Assembly: GCF_010669125.1 (NCBI RefSeq) | Contig: NZ_CP048630.1 | Span: 2,678,001 to 2,742,000, forward strand | DNA length: 64,000 nucleotides | DNA from: Ancylobacter pratisalsi | GTDB lineage: Bacteria; Pseudomonadota; Alphaproteobacteria; Rhizobiales; Xanthobacteraceae | Reading direction: 5' to 3' | Shown: one piece after another, positions 55,044-62,799 of the stretch | Numbering within the stretch: position 1 is the stretch's first letter | Layout: every line of letters starts with the position of its first letter | Position numbers and translations under genes: made by a program | Notes under the pieces: model-generated | The model's database searches: none | Told to the model about the DNA's origin: nothing | What the model saw: only the letters and a program-made list of their open reading frames with translations

Positions 55044-55721
55044 GTGCCTGTGCCCGACATTGCCGTCTATGGCGCATCCGGCCATGCCTATGCGGTGACC
55101 TGCGTCCTCGAAGAGGGGCTGCGCGGACAGCCGCAGGCACGCGTCGCCGCTTATATCGACGATTTCGAGGGCGGCAAGGGCGGAACCTTCAAGGGCATGC
55201 CGCTGCTGAATTTCGAGCAATGGCACCAAGTTGCGCCGCGCCTGCCGATCTTCATCTCCATCGGCAAGACGGCGGCGCGGCGCAAGCTGGCGGAGAAGGT
55301 GCTGGCGGCGGGGGGGTGGCTGGCCGACCTGCACGTGGCGCCGGCTCACCGGTTTCGCGACGTGGCGATCGGGGTCGGCACCTCGGTCTGCCCGCCTTGC
55401 TATATCGGGCCGGAGACCCGCATCGGCGACAATATCCACATCATGCCAATGTGCTCTATCGGCCATGAGGTGGAGGTCGGCGACCACTGCACCATCTGCC
55501 CGTCCTGTACGATTTCGGGCCATGTCGTGATCGAGCCCGGCGTCTTCCTCGGCGCGGGCGCGACCATCGTCAACGGGCGTGTCGACCGGCCGCTGGTCAT
55601 CGGGGCCGGGGCGACGGTGGCGGCGGGGGCGATGGTGAGCAAGAGCGTCGCGCCGGGCGAGACGGTGATGGGCAACCCGGCACGGCCGCTGCGCGAGATG
55701 GCCCGCGCGCGGCGGGCCTGA
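55044..55721 (+). CDS. NeuD/PglD-type sugar O/N-acyltransferase
   Basis: A 225-residue acyltransferase. The first 90 residues form the PglD-type substrate domain (IAVYGASGHAYAVTCVLEEG); the rest is a left-handed beta-helix of hexapeptide repeats (IGPETRIGDNIHIMPMCSIG, EVGDHCTICPSCTISGHVVI), ending in AMVSKSVAPGETVMGNPA. These enzymes acetylate amino sugars such as the product of a DegT aminotransferase, which is encoded nearby. The start is GTG at 55044 after GGAGAACGATC; another GTG follows two codons later. It is divergent from the GT2 gene. Confidence 0.88.
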   Translation: MPVPDIAVYGASGHAYAVTCVLEEGLRGQPQARVAAYIDDFEGGKGGTFKGMPLLNFEQWHQVAPRLPIFISIGKTAARRKLAEKVLAAGGWLADLHVAPAHRFRDVAIGVGTSVCPPCYIGPETRIGDNIHIMPMCSIGHEVEVGDHCTICPSCTISGHVVIEPGVFLGAGATIVNGRVDRPLVIGAGATVAAGAMVSKSVAPGETVMGNPARPLREMARARRA

Positions 55722-55784
55722 TCGATCAATTGCGAGAATGTCGCCATGATCTCTTTTCATGGATGACGCCGGGCGCCGGGTTGT

Positions 55785-57035
55785 ATGGTCCAGTCCGTGC
55801 CCGCGTCCCTGAACTCCGAGACCGCCATGCCTTCTGAAGCCGCACCCTTTCTCAATCCGCCCTCACTGCTCGACCATGTGCGCCCGCAGGCGCTCGCGCT
55901 GCCCGAGAGCGGCATCGTCGAGGTGATGAACTATGGCCGGCAGCGCGAGGGGATGATTCCGCTGTGGGCCGGGGAGGGCGATCTGCCGACACCCGCCTTC
56001 ATCAGCGAGGCGGCGACGCGTTCCCTCGCCGCCGGCGAGACCTTCTACACCTGGCAGCGCGGCATTCCCGAGCTTCGGGCCGCCATTGCCCGCTACATGG
56101 CCGGTCTCTACGGCATCGCGGACGATCCCGAACGCTATTTCGTCACGGGCTCGGGCATGCAGGCGATCCAGATCGCGCTGGCGCTGACGCTGGCGGCGGG
56201 CGACGAGATTCTCATTCCCTCTCCCGCCTGGCCGAACGCGGCCGCCGCCGCCGAGGTGATCGGCGCGCACCCGGTGTATGTGCCGTTCTCGTTCGACGAA
56301 ACGCGGGGGTTCTGGCTAGACCTCGACCAGCTGGAGAGCGCGGTCACGCCGCGCACCCGCGTGATCTTCATCAATTCCCCCGCCAATCCCACCGGCTTCG
56401 TCGCCTCGCACGACACCTTGCGCGGGGTGCTCGACATCGCGCGCCGCCACGGGCTGTGGATCGTCGCCGACGAGATCTATGGCCGGTTCTACTATGAAGG
56501 CGGCGAGGGCGGGCTGGCGCCCTCCTTCCACGACGTGATGGAGCCCGAGGACCGGCTTCTGTTCGTGCAGACCTTTTCCAAGAACTGGGCGATGACCGGC
56601 TGGCGGCTTGGCTGGATCGAGGCCCATCCCGTGCTGGGCGACGTGCTGGAGAACCTCATCCAGTATTCGACCTCGGGTGTCGCGGCCTTCATGCAGCGTG
56701 CCGGCATCGCCGCGCTCGACCGGGGCGAGAGCTTCGTCGCGCACCAGATCGAACGGGCGCGGCGCGGGCGCGACATTCTCGCCGAGGGCCTCGCCACCTC
56801 GAACCGCGTGCGCTTCGCCCGCCCGCCGGGCGCCTTCTACATGTTCTTCGGTGTCGAGGGCGAACACGACATGCGTGCACTGGCGATGAAGCTGGTGGAT
56901 GAAGCGCGTATCGGCCTCGCACCGGGCACGGCCTTCGGTCCGGGCGGAGAAAGCTATATCCGCCTGTGCTTCGCCCGTGGCGAGGCGCAGATGGCGGAGG
57001 CGACGGACCGGCTCGTGCGCTGGCTGAAGGCGTGA
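55785..57035 (+). CDS. Class I/II PLP-dependent aminotransferase
   Basis: A 416-residue aminotransferase of the aspartate/aromatic fold. It shows FYTWQRGIPELRAAIARYM, INSPANPTGF, VADEIYGRFYY and the cofactor Lys266 in TFSKNWAMTGWRLGW, with the conserved Arg near the end (SYIRLCFARG). An ATG at 55827 would trim 14 residues and is as likely a start. Amino-acid specificity is not readable. It ends 18 bases before the fixL frame, but the two have no obvious functional link. Confidence 0.9.
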   Translation: MVQSVPASLNSETAMPSEAAPFLNPPSLLDHVRPQALALPESGIVEVMNYGRQREGMIPLWAGEGDLPTPAFISEAATRSLAAGETFYTWQRGIPELRAAIARYMAGLYGIADDPERYFVTGSGMQAIQIALALTLAAGDEILIPSPAWPNAAAAAEVIGAHPVYVPFSFDETRGFWLDLDQLESAVTPRTRVIFINSPANPTGFVASHDTLRGVLDIARRHGLWIVADEIYGRFYYEGGEGGLAPSFHDVMEPEDRLLFVQTFSKNWAMTGWRLGWIEAHPVLGDVLENLIQYSTSGVAAFMQRAGIAALDRGESFVAHQIERARRGRDILAEGLATSNRVRFARPPGAFYMFFGVEGEHDMRALAMKLVDEARIGLAPGTAFGPGGESYIRLCFARGEAQMAEATDRLVRWLKA

Positions 57036-57053
57036 TCATCCCCCGATACCTGC

Positions 57054-58280
57054 ATGGCGAGACTTGCGGGCGGGAGATGGCCGGCGCAAATTGCGCCCAT
57101 GCGTGATTGGAGTAACCAGCAGGACGCGGCGGAGCCGCCGACCGTTTCGGAGGCGCGGCTGCTGTCCGTGCTCGACACGGCCGCTGATGGCATCATCGTC
57201 ATCGACGAGCGGGCGCGTATCCTCATCTTCAACAAGGCCTGCGAGCAGATGTTCGGCATCGTCTCGGCCGAGGCGGTGGGACAGAACGTCAAGCTGGTCA
57301 TGCCGATGGAATATGCCGTCGATCACGACCAGTATGTCGCCAGCTACATCAACACCGGGGTGAGGAAGATCATCGGCATCGGCCGCGAGGTGCGCGGGCG
57401 CCATGCCGACGGCACGGTGTTTCCGCTCGAACTGTCGGTGGGCGAGGCGAGTACGCCGGACGGGCGCCAGTTCATCGGGATCCTGCGCGACCTGCGCCCG
57501 CGCAAGGAAAGCGAGCAGCGCCTCGCGGAACTGCAGAGCGAGCTGGTGCACCTGGCGCGCGTCTCCGCGATCGACGAGATGGGCGCGGCGATCGCCCATG
57601 AGCTGAACCAGCCGCTAACGGCGCTGATGCTCTATCTCCAGGCGATCCGCCGCGCCCATTCCCGCGGCCAGGACATCAATGCCGTGGTCGGCGACATTCT
57701 GGACAAGGCGTCGGGCGAGGCCGAGCGTGCGGGCCATATCATCCAGCGCATGCGCCAGTTCGTGGAGAAGCGCGCGCCGGAGCGGCACGAGCGCGACCTT
57801 GACCCGCTGATCGACGACGCGATCGACCTCACCCTGCTTGGCCAGCGCCACCGTATCCGCATCGATCGCGAGCAGGGGACGGCGATGCCACAGGTTTCCG
57901 TCGATCCAGTGCAGATCCAGCAGATCGTGGTCAATCTGGTGCGCAACGCCATCGAGGCGGCATCGGCGGCCGATGATCCCGCCATCCGCATCTCGACCCG
58001 GCAGCGCGGCGACGACGTGATCCTTGATGTTCAGGACAACGGCCCCGGCATCGCGGCGGACGCTCTGCCGAAGCTGTTCGAGGCGTTCGCGAGTTCAAAA
58101 CGTCGCGGCATGGGCCTTGGACTTGCGATTTCCCGGACGATCGCCCAGAACCACGGGGGCGATCTGCTGGTCGATCCCGGCGGAAACGGCAAGGGGGCGT
58201 GCTTTTCACTGGTCCTGCCGGCCTTGTCGTCGATGTCGGCTGATTTGAATAAGGGGGCGGCCGATGGCGCAGATGGGTGA
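57054..58280 (+). CDS. fixL: Oxygen-sensor histidine kinase FixL
   Basis: A 408-residue kinase with one PAS domain (about 33-148) and no membrane segment. The haem-PAS signature is visible: PMEYAVDHDQY with the predicted proximal haem ligand His91, and KIIGIGREVRG with Arg111, one of the Arg residues that contacts the haem and ligand. The H-box is AAIAHELNQPLTALMLYLQA with His182, followed by NLVRNAIEAA, DNGPGIAAD and GMGLGLAISRTI. A second Arg found in known FixL after HDxY (SRY) is Ser here. An ATG at 57099 is an alternative start just after a 15-base palindrome. It overlaps fixJ by 17 bases. Confidence 0.88.
   Translation: MARLAGGRWPAQIAPMRDWSNQQDAAEPPTVSEARLLSVLDTAADGIIVIDERARILIFNKACEQMFGIVSAEAVGQNVKLVMPMEYAVDHDQYVASYINTGVRKIIGIGREVRGRHADGTVFPLELSVGEASTPDGRQFIGILRDLRPRKESEQRLAELQSELVHLARVSAIDEMGAAIAHELNQPLTALMLYLQAIRRAHSRGQDINAVVGDILDKASGEAERAGHIIQRMRQFVEKRAPERHERDLDPLIDDAIDLTLLGQRHRIRIDREQGTAMPQVSVDPVQIQQIVVNLVRNAIEAASAADDPAIRISTRQRGDDVILDVQDNGPGIAADALPKLFEAFASSKRRGMGLGLAISRTIAQNHGGDLLVDPGGNGKGACFSLVLPALSSMSADLNKGAADGADG
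57083..57097. repeat. Palindrome at the fixL start region
   Basis: GGCGCAA-A-TTGCGCC, a perfect 7-1-7 inverted repeat that ends one base before the alternative fixL ATG at 57099. It could be an operator or an mRNA hairpin at the ribosome site if that start is used. Confidence 0.4.
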
Positions 58281-58881
58281 AGTCTTCATCGTCGATGATG
58301 ATTCGGCGGTTCGCGATGCGCTGTCGCTGGTGCTGAGCCTCGAAGGCTACCATGTGCGCGGGTTCTCCGACGGGGCGGCCTTCCTTTCCGTCGCCCGCAG
58401 CCATGTGCCCGCCTGCATCGTGCTCGACGTCCACATGCCGGGCCGCTCCGGCCTCGACATATTGAAAGAGCTGGAGGCGGACCGTTATCCGGCGCCGATC
58501 TTCATCATTTCCGGCCAGGGCGACATTCCCATGGCGGTGGATGCGATCCGGCACGGCGCGCTCGACTTCATCGAGAAGCCGTTCGACGCCGACACCGTGG
58601 TCGAGCGCGTGCGCGACGCCATCGAGGCGCATAATCGGCGCGCGGGGACCGAACCTTCCGACCTGCTGACCGCGCACTTTCCCGGCCATGACCTGCTGAC
58701 CCCGCGCGAGCGCGAGGTTTTGGTGCAGATCGCCTCGGGTGCCTCCAACAAGGAAGCCGGGCGAGTGCTGGGCATCAGCCCGCGCACCATCGAGGTGCAT
58801 CGCGCGCGAATCATGGAAAAGCTCGGCGCCAAGAACGCGGCGGATCTCGTGCGCATCGTGCTCAAGGACATGCGCACCTGA
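58264..58881 (+). CDS. fixJ: Response regulator FixJ
   Basis: The 205-residue partner of FixL. The receiver has Asp11/Asp12, phospho-acceptor Asp55 in VLDVHMPGRSG and KPF at about 105; the LuxR-type DNA-binding domain has LTPREREVLVQIASGASNKE and SPRTIEVHRARIMEKLGAKN. Under low oxygen phospho-FixJ activates fixK-type and related genes. It overlaps fixL by 17 bases, so the two are co-translated. The stand-alone receiver and FixK-like genes follow in the same direction. Confidence 0.93.
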   Translation: MAQMGEVFIVDDDSAVRDALSLVLSLEGYHVRGFSDGAAFLSVARSHVPACIVLDVHMPGRSGLDILKELEADRYPAPIFIISGQGDIPMAVDAIRHGALDFIEKPFDADTVVERVRDAIEAHNRRAGTEPSDLLTAHFPGHDLLTPREREVLVQIASGASNKEAGRVLGISPRTIEVHRARIMEKLGAKNAADLVRIVLKDMRT

Positions 58882-59034
58882 GATTTCCGTGCCGGCGAAG
58901 GACCGGCTCCCGGCCGTTCCTTCCGCGCGCTCCGCGGCGCCGGCATCCGAATACCGCATCCCTACGCATCCCTACGAATTGCTAGGTGCGCGCCGCCTGG
59001 CCCACTTTCGGGGCCAATAAGCGGGAGAGCGCCT

Positions 59035-59382
59035 GTGCGGGTTCATGTAGTGGAGGACGACGCCGGGGTGAGCGATTCACTCGGTGTGATTCTCGGTAAT
59101 CTCGGGCATGAGGTGATTCTTTATCCCGATGCCGAGAGCCTGCTGCGGAACTCGCCTCCGAAAGCGACGGACACGGTGATCGTCGATCTCAGCCTGCCCG
59201 GCATTTCCGGCGGCCAGCTTGTGCGCTGGCTGCAGAACCTTGCCGCGCCGCCGCTGCTGGTGGTGATCTCGGGTCAGTCGCAGGGCGCCATCGACCATCA
59301 ACTGCGCGGCTCCGGCCCGGTCCGCGTGCTGCGCAAGCCGCTCAACGCGGAAGCGCTGATGCTGATTCTGGCGGCGGAATAG
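59035..59382 (+). CDS. Stand-alone receiver protein
   Basis: A 115-residue CheY-like protein starting at GTG 59035 after GGGAGA. Acidic residues Glu7/Asp8/Asp9, phospho-acceptor Asp51 in VIVDLSLPG, and Lys in RKPLN are all present, so it should be phosphorylatable. There is no output domain. Lying between fixJ and the FixK-type gene, it may act as a phosphate sink or competitor for FixL, in the manner of FixT-like control. That role is inferred from location. Confidence 0.8.
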   Translation: MRVHVVEDDAGVSDSLGVILGNLGHEVILYPDAESLLRNSPPKATDTVIVDLSLPGISGGQLVRWLQNLAAPPLLVVISGQSQGAIDHQLRGSGPVRVLRKPLNAEALMLILAAE

Positions 59383-59447
59383 TGCCGCTTCCGCAGATTC
59401 CCTTACGCAGCCACCCGAACTGTGCCGGCGAAGCAGCCCCGGTAAGT

Positions 59448-59461
59448 TTGCGAAAGATCAA
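59448..59461 (+). promoter_or_regulatory. FixK-type binding site before the Crp/Fnr gene
   Basis: TTGC-GAAAGA-TCAA fits the FixK2-type consensus TTG(A/C)-N6-(T/G)CAA. It ends 13 bases before the ATG at 59475 and only a few bases before the ribosome site, too close for classic activation, so it would suit autorepression. Confidence 0.5.
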
Positions 59462-59474
59462 CGCGGAGGGGACT

Positions 59475-60116
59475 ATGCGCCAGATCATCGAGGAGCGGAC
59501 CGGCAGCTATTCGCGGCGTCCGCAGCCCGTCGAGACCCAGGGTTCGAGCCTGCGTGTTGCCGCGCATACCACCGTCCTGCACGAGGGCGACCCCGCCCGG
59601 CGCATCATGGAAGTGGTCGACGGCGCGGTGATGCTGACGAAGCTGTTGCCCGACGGCCGGCGCCAGGTTGTGGAACTGCTGGGGCCTGGGGATGTGTTTG
59701 GTCTCGCGCATGCGGATGCCTATGCCTGCTCCGCCGAAACGCTGACCCCGGCGACGATCGCCACCCATGAGCGCAGTGCGCTGGAGCGCGACGCCGTGCT
59801 GGCCGCCCGGCTGCTGCGGCGCTTCGAGGCCCAGCTCTGCGTTATGCATTCCCATGCCCTGGTGCTGGGGCGGATGTCGGCGCTGGAGCGTGTGGCCTTC
59901 TTCCTGCTGCGCCTGATGCCGGAGAGCATGGTCGGCAGCACCCTGCATCTGTCGATGACCCGGCAGGAGATCGCCGATTTCCTTGGCCTGACGCTTGAGA
60001 CCGTGAGCCGGGCCTTTTCCGAACTGAAGCGCCGTGGGTTTGTCGCGCTGCTGCGCGCGGACGAGGTGCGCATTCAGGATCGCGGCAGCATGCGCCGTCT
60101 GGCGGGCGCCGCCTGA
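59475..60116 (+). CDS. Crp/Fnr-family regulator, FixK type
   Basis: A 213-residue regulator. The cyclic-nucleotide-like beta-barrel covers about 25-110 (TVLHEGDPARRIMEVVDGAV, VELLGPGDVFGLA); the winged helix near 140-200 has LSMTRQEIADFLGLTLETVS and RAFSELKRRG. The N-terminal Cys cluster of oxygen-sensing FNR/FnrN is absent, so this is a FixK-type protein that takes its oxygen signal through FixLJ. The ATG at 59475 follows GGAGGGGACT. A FixK-like site precedes it and a strong terminator follows. Confidence 0.88.
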   Translation: MRQIIEERTGSYSRRPQPVETQGSSLRVAAHTTVLHEGDPARRIMEVVDGAVMLTKLLPDGRRQVVELLGPGDVFGLAHADAYACSAETLTPATIATHERSALERDAVLAARLLRRFEAQLCVMHSHALVLGRMSALERVAFFLLRLMPESMVGSTLHLSMTRQEIADFLGLTLETVSRAFSELKRRGFVALLRADEVRIQDRGSMRRLAGAA

Positions 60117-60148
60117 GCGTCGATCCACGATCTCCGCCTCTGCCCTGA

Positions 60149-60177
60149 TGCCCCGCCTGCGCGGGGCATTTTCTTTT
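60149..60177 (+). terminator. Intrinsic terminator after the FixK-type gene
   Basis: TGCCCCGC (60149-60156), loop CTGC, GCGGGGCA (60161-60168), then a T-rich run with one C. It is the clearest intrinsic terminator in the window, 32 bases past the stop codon, and ends the rightward fix transcript. Confidence 0.92.
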
Positions 60178-60201
60178 GCAGTCGCGGCGCGGGAGCGCGC
60201 G

Positions 60202-61521
60202 TCACACCGCGGAGGAATGGCGCCCGGTGCCGGCCTGAAGCCGCGCATCGAGGGCGGCGGCGGCGAGGCGGACGAAGGGGCGGCCCTGATTGGTCATGGC
60301 GACATGCTGGCCATCGATGCGCAGCAGACCGTCGGCCGCGAGCGGGGCAAGGCGCGGTTCGGCCTCCGACATCAGCTCCGCATCGAGATCCACCGCGAGG
60401 TCGCACATCAGACGTTCGATCGCCGCCCCGCGCCTGAGGTCCTCGCGCGTGAAGGCGATGCCGCGCACGGTGGCAAAGTCGCCGGTATCGATGGCACGGC
60501 GATAGCTGTGCGCATCGGGCGCATTCTGGGTAAAGCCCTTGGGAAGCCGGCTTATCGCCGACGCGCCGAACCCGATCAGCGCATCCGCCGCGTCGACGGT
60601 GTAGCCCTGGAAGTTGCGATGCAGCCGGCCGACGGCCGCCGCCTTCGCCATCGGATCGTCGGGACGGGCGAAATGGTCGAGCCCGATGGCCACATAGCCG
60701 GCGTCCAGCAGGGTCTCGCGCGCGGCTTCGGACTGCTCCAGCCGCTCGGCGGCGCCGGGCAGGGCGGACTGATCGATCATGCGCTGGTTCGCCCGCATCC
60801 ATGGAACATGAGCGTAGCCGAACAGGGCGAGACGGTCGGGCGCGAGCAGCGTCGCGAGCTGGGCGGTGCGCCGCACGTCCCTGACCGTCTGGTGCGGCAG
60901 GCCGAACATCAGGTCGAGATTGATCGCCGCCACCCCGGCCTCGCGCATCAGCCGCACCGCGCGGTCCACCGTACCGAAGGGCTGAACCCGGCCGATGGCG
61001 CGCTGCACATGGGCGCTGAAATCCTGCACGCCGAAGCTGATGCGGTCGACCCCGATGGCGGCCAGTGCGTCGGCAAGCTCTTCGTCCGCCTCGCGCGGAT
61101 CGAGCTCGATGGCATGCTCGGAGAGCGCGTCGAGATCGAAATGCTCCGCCAGCCGGCCGTGCAGTGCTTTCAGCGCCTGCGGGCCGATGAGGCTGGGCGT
61201 GCCCCCACCCCAGGCCAGATGCACCACCCGCTGCCCTTGGGTGCGGGCGGCGACGAGGTCGATCTCCTTCTCCAGCCGCGCCACATAGGCCGCCACCGGC
61301 TCGCGCCGCCGCGTCGCCTTGGTTGTGCAGCCACAGTAGAAGCACAGCGAGGGACAGAACGGCACATGCAGATAGAACGAGAGCGTCGCGTCCTTACGCA
61401 GTGCGGACAGCCAGTCGCCATGCTCGCGGGCCCCGATCTGCGCCGAAAAGTGCGGCGCTGTCGGGTAGGAGGTGTAGCGGGGGACCGCGCGCTCGGCATG
61501 GAAAAGCGATGAATTATGCAT
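60202..61521 (-). CDS. hemN: Oxygen-independent coproporphyrinogen III oxidase
   Basis: Radical-SAM enzyme that turns coproporphyrinogen III into protoporphyrinogen IX without oxygen. The 439-residue product has the cluster motif at Cys56, Cys60 and Cys63 with the HemN-specific Cys65 (FCPSLCFYCGC), the N-terminal signature RYTSYPTAPHF, LAWGGGTPSLI and GFGASAISRLP. The ATG at 61521 is chosen for that N terminus; the frame is open to 61668. A FixK-type site lies about 35 bases upstream (61556-61569), matching oxygen control of haem synthesis. It is convergent with the FixK-type gene. Confidence 0.95.
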   Translation of the reverse strand: MHNSSLFHAERAVPRYTSYPTAPHFSAQIGAREHGDWLSALRKDATLSFYLHVPFCPSLCFYCGCTTKATRRREPVAAYVARLEKEIDLVAARTQGQRVVHLAWGGGTPSLIGPQALKALHGRLAEHFDLDALSEHAIELDPREADEELADALAAIGVDRISFGVQDFSAHVQRAIGRVQPFGTVDRAVRLMREAGVAAINLDLMFGLPHQTVRDVRRTAQLATLLAPDRLALFGYAHVPWMRANQRMIDQSALPGAAERLEQSEAARETLLDAGYVAIGLDHFARPDDPMAKAAAVGRLHRNFQGYTVDAADALIGFGASAISRLPKGFTQNAPDAHSYRRAIDTGDFATVRGIAFTREDLRRGAAIERLMCDLAVDLDAELMSEAEPRLAPLAADGLLRIDGQHVAMTNQGRPFVRLAAAALDARLQAGTGRHSSAV

Positions 61522-61555
61522 AGAAGCGATTTGACCGGAGGCGGCGATCGGCGCA

Positions 61556-61569
61556 TTGATCCGGCGCAA
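61556..61569 (-). promoter_or_regulatory. FixK-type binding site before hemN
   Basis: TTGA-TCCGGC-GCAA on the plus strand, equal to TTGC-GCCGGA-TCAA on the hemN strand, fits TTG(A/C)-N6-(T/G)CAA. Its centre is about 41 bases ahead of the hemN ATG, so with activation from -41 the transcript would be very short-leadered. The divergent AbrB-family gene could share it. Confidence 0.55.
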
Positions 61570-61638
61570 ATCGGCGGCGATGCCCTGCATTTTTTCGCGC
61601 CGGTTTTTCCCGCCGCCGCCTCGATCCTCTCCCGCTCC

Positions 61639-62757
61639 ATGCCCCTTCCCAAACTCGTCCCACTCCATTTCGGCCCATCCGCCCGCTTCGTCGGACTGTG
61701 CGTCCTCACGCTGGTGATCGCCGGCGGGGGCGGCGCGCTATTTGCCGTTCTCGGCATGCCGGCGGGCTGGCTTTCCGGTGCGCTGGTGCTGACCGCCGCG
61801 GCGGCGCTTGCCGGCGTGCCGGTCGTCGTCGCGCCGCGGCTGCGCACGGTGACCTACATAGTGCTGGGCACGTCCATGGGGGCCACGATCACGCCGGAGA
61901 CGCTGCGCGGTATCGCCAGCTGGCCGGTGACGATGGCGGTGCTGGCCCTCTCCGTGCCGGTGATGATGGTGGCGGCGGTGCTTTTCCTTGAGAAGGTGTC
62001 GGGCTGGGACCGGCGCAGCGCCTTCTTCGCCGCCGTGCCCGGCGCCCTGTCCACCGTGCTGATCATGGCGGAGAGCGCGGGGGCGGATACGCGGCGCGTG
62101 GTGTTCGGCCAGTCGATGCGGCTTTTCGTGCTGGTGGCGCTGCTCCCGGCGGCGCTGAGCAGCCTGGGCCACCAGCCGGCCGGGACGCTGCCGGTGAACC
62201 CGGTGGTGCCCGACCTGACGAGTTTCCTGCTCGCGCTGGGTGTGGGTGTTTTCGGCGGGCTACTGGCCGAGCGGGTGAAGTTTCCCGGCGGCGCCATGGT
62301 CGGCGCGATGCTGGCGAGTGGCGTCGTTCACGGCTTCGGGCTGGTGCAGGGGCAATTGCCGGACATCTTTCTCATTGCCGGCTTCGTGGTGCTGGGCGCC
62401 AATACCGGCAGCCGCTTCGCCGGCACCCGGCTGAGCACGCTGCGCCACTTTCTGATCGATTCCATCGGCGCGCTCCTGATCACCACGGCGATCGCGCTGG
62501 TGTTCGCCGTGCTGGGCTCATGGCTCGCCGACGAGCCGCTGTCGAAGGTGCTGGTGGCCTATGTGCCGGGAGCGCTGGAGGCGATGACAATCATGGCCTT
62601 CGTGCTGGGCATCGATCCGACCTTCGTGGCCGCACACCACCTGATGCGCTTTCTGGCGCTGGCGCTGCTGATCCCGGTCATCGCCCAGGTCTTCTTCGGC
62701 AAGGCGGGCGTGCCGTCCGAAGCGGTGGACATCGACCGGACCGAGCCGAAGGACTGA
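61639..62757 (+). CDS. AbrB-family membrane protein (PF05145 type)
   Basis: A 372-residue inner-membrane protein with about ten hydrophobic segments in two repeats, matching the AbrB family named after a putative regulator of ammonia monooxygenase. GMPAGWLSGALVLTAAAALA and MGATITPETLRG are in the first half; KFPGGAMVGAMLASGVVHGF and VAYVPGALEAMTIMAFVLG in the second. Despite the name it looks like a transporter. The ATG at 61639 lacks a clear ribosome site; the frame opens at 61516 but would overlap the hemN start. It is divergent from hemN. Confidence 0.86.
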   Translation: MPLPKLVPLHFGPSARFVGLCVLTLVIAGGGGALFAVLGMPAGWLSGALVLTAAAALAGVPVVVAPRLRTVTYIVLGTSMGATITPETLRGIASWPVTMAVLALSVPVMMVAAVLFLEKVSGWDRRSAFFAAVPGALSTVLIMAESAGADTRRVVFGQSMRLFVLVALLPAALSSLGHQPAGTLPVNPVVPDLTSFLLALGVGVFGGLLAERVKFPGGAMVGAMLASGVVHGFGLVQGQLPDIFLIAGFVVLGANTGSRFAGTRLSTLRHFLIDSIGALLITTAIALVFAVLGSWLADEPLSKVLVAYVPGALEAMTIMAFVLGIDPTFVAAHHLMRFLALALLIPVIAQVFFGKAGVPSEAVDIDRTEPKD

Positions 62758-62799
62758 GGAACGCTCGCGCGGCAGCGGAGGGGCCGCCGGTGTCCGTTG

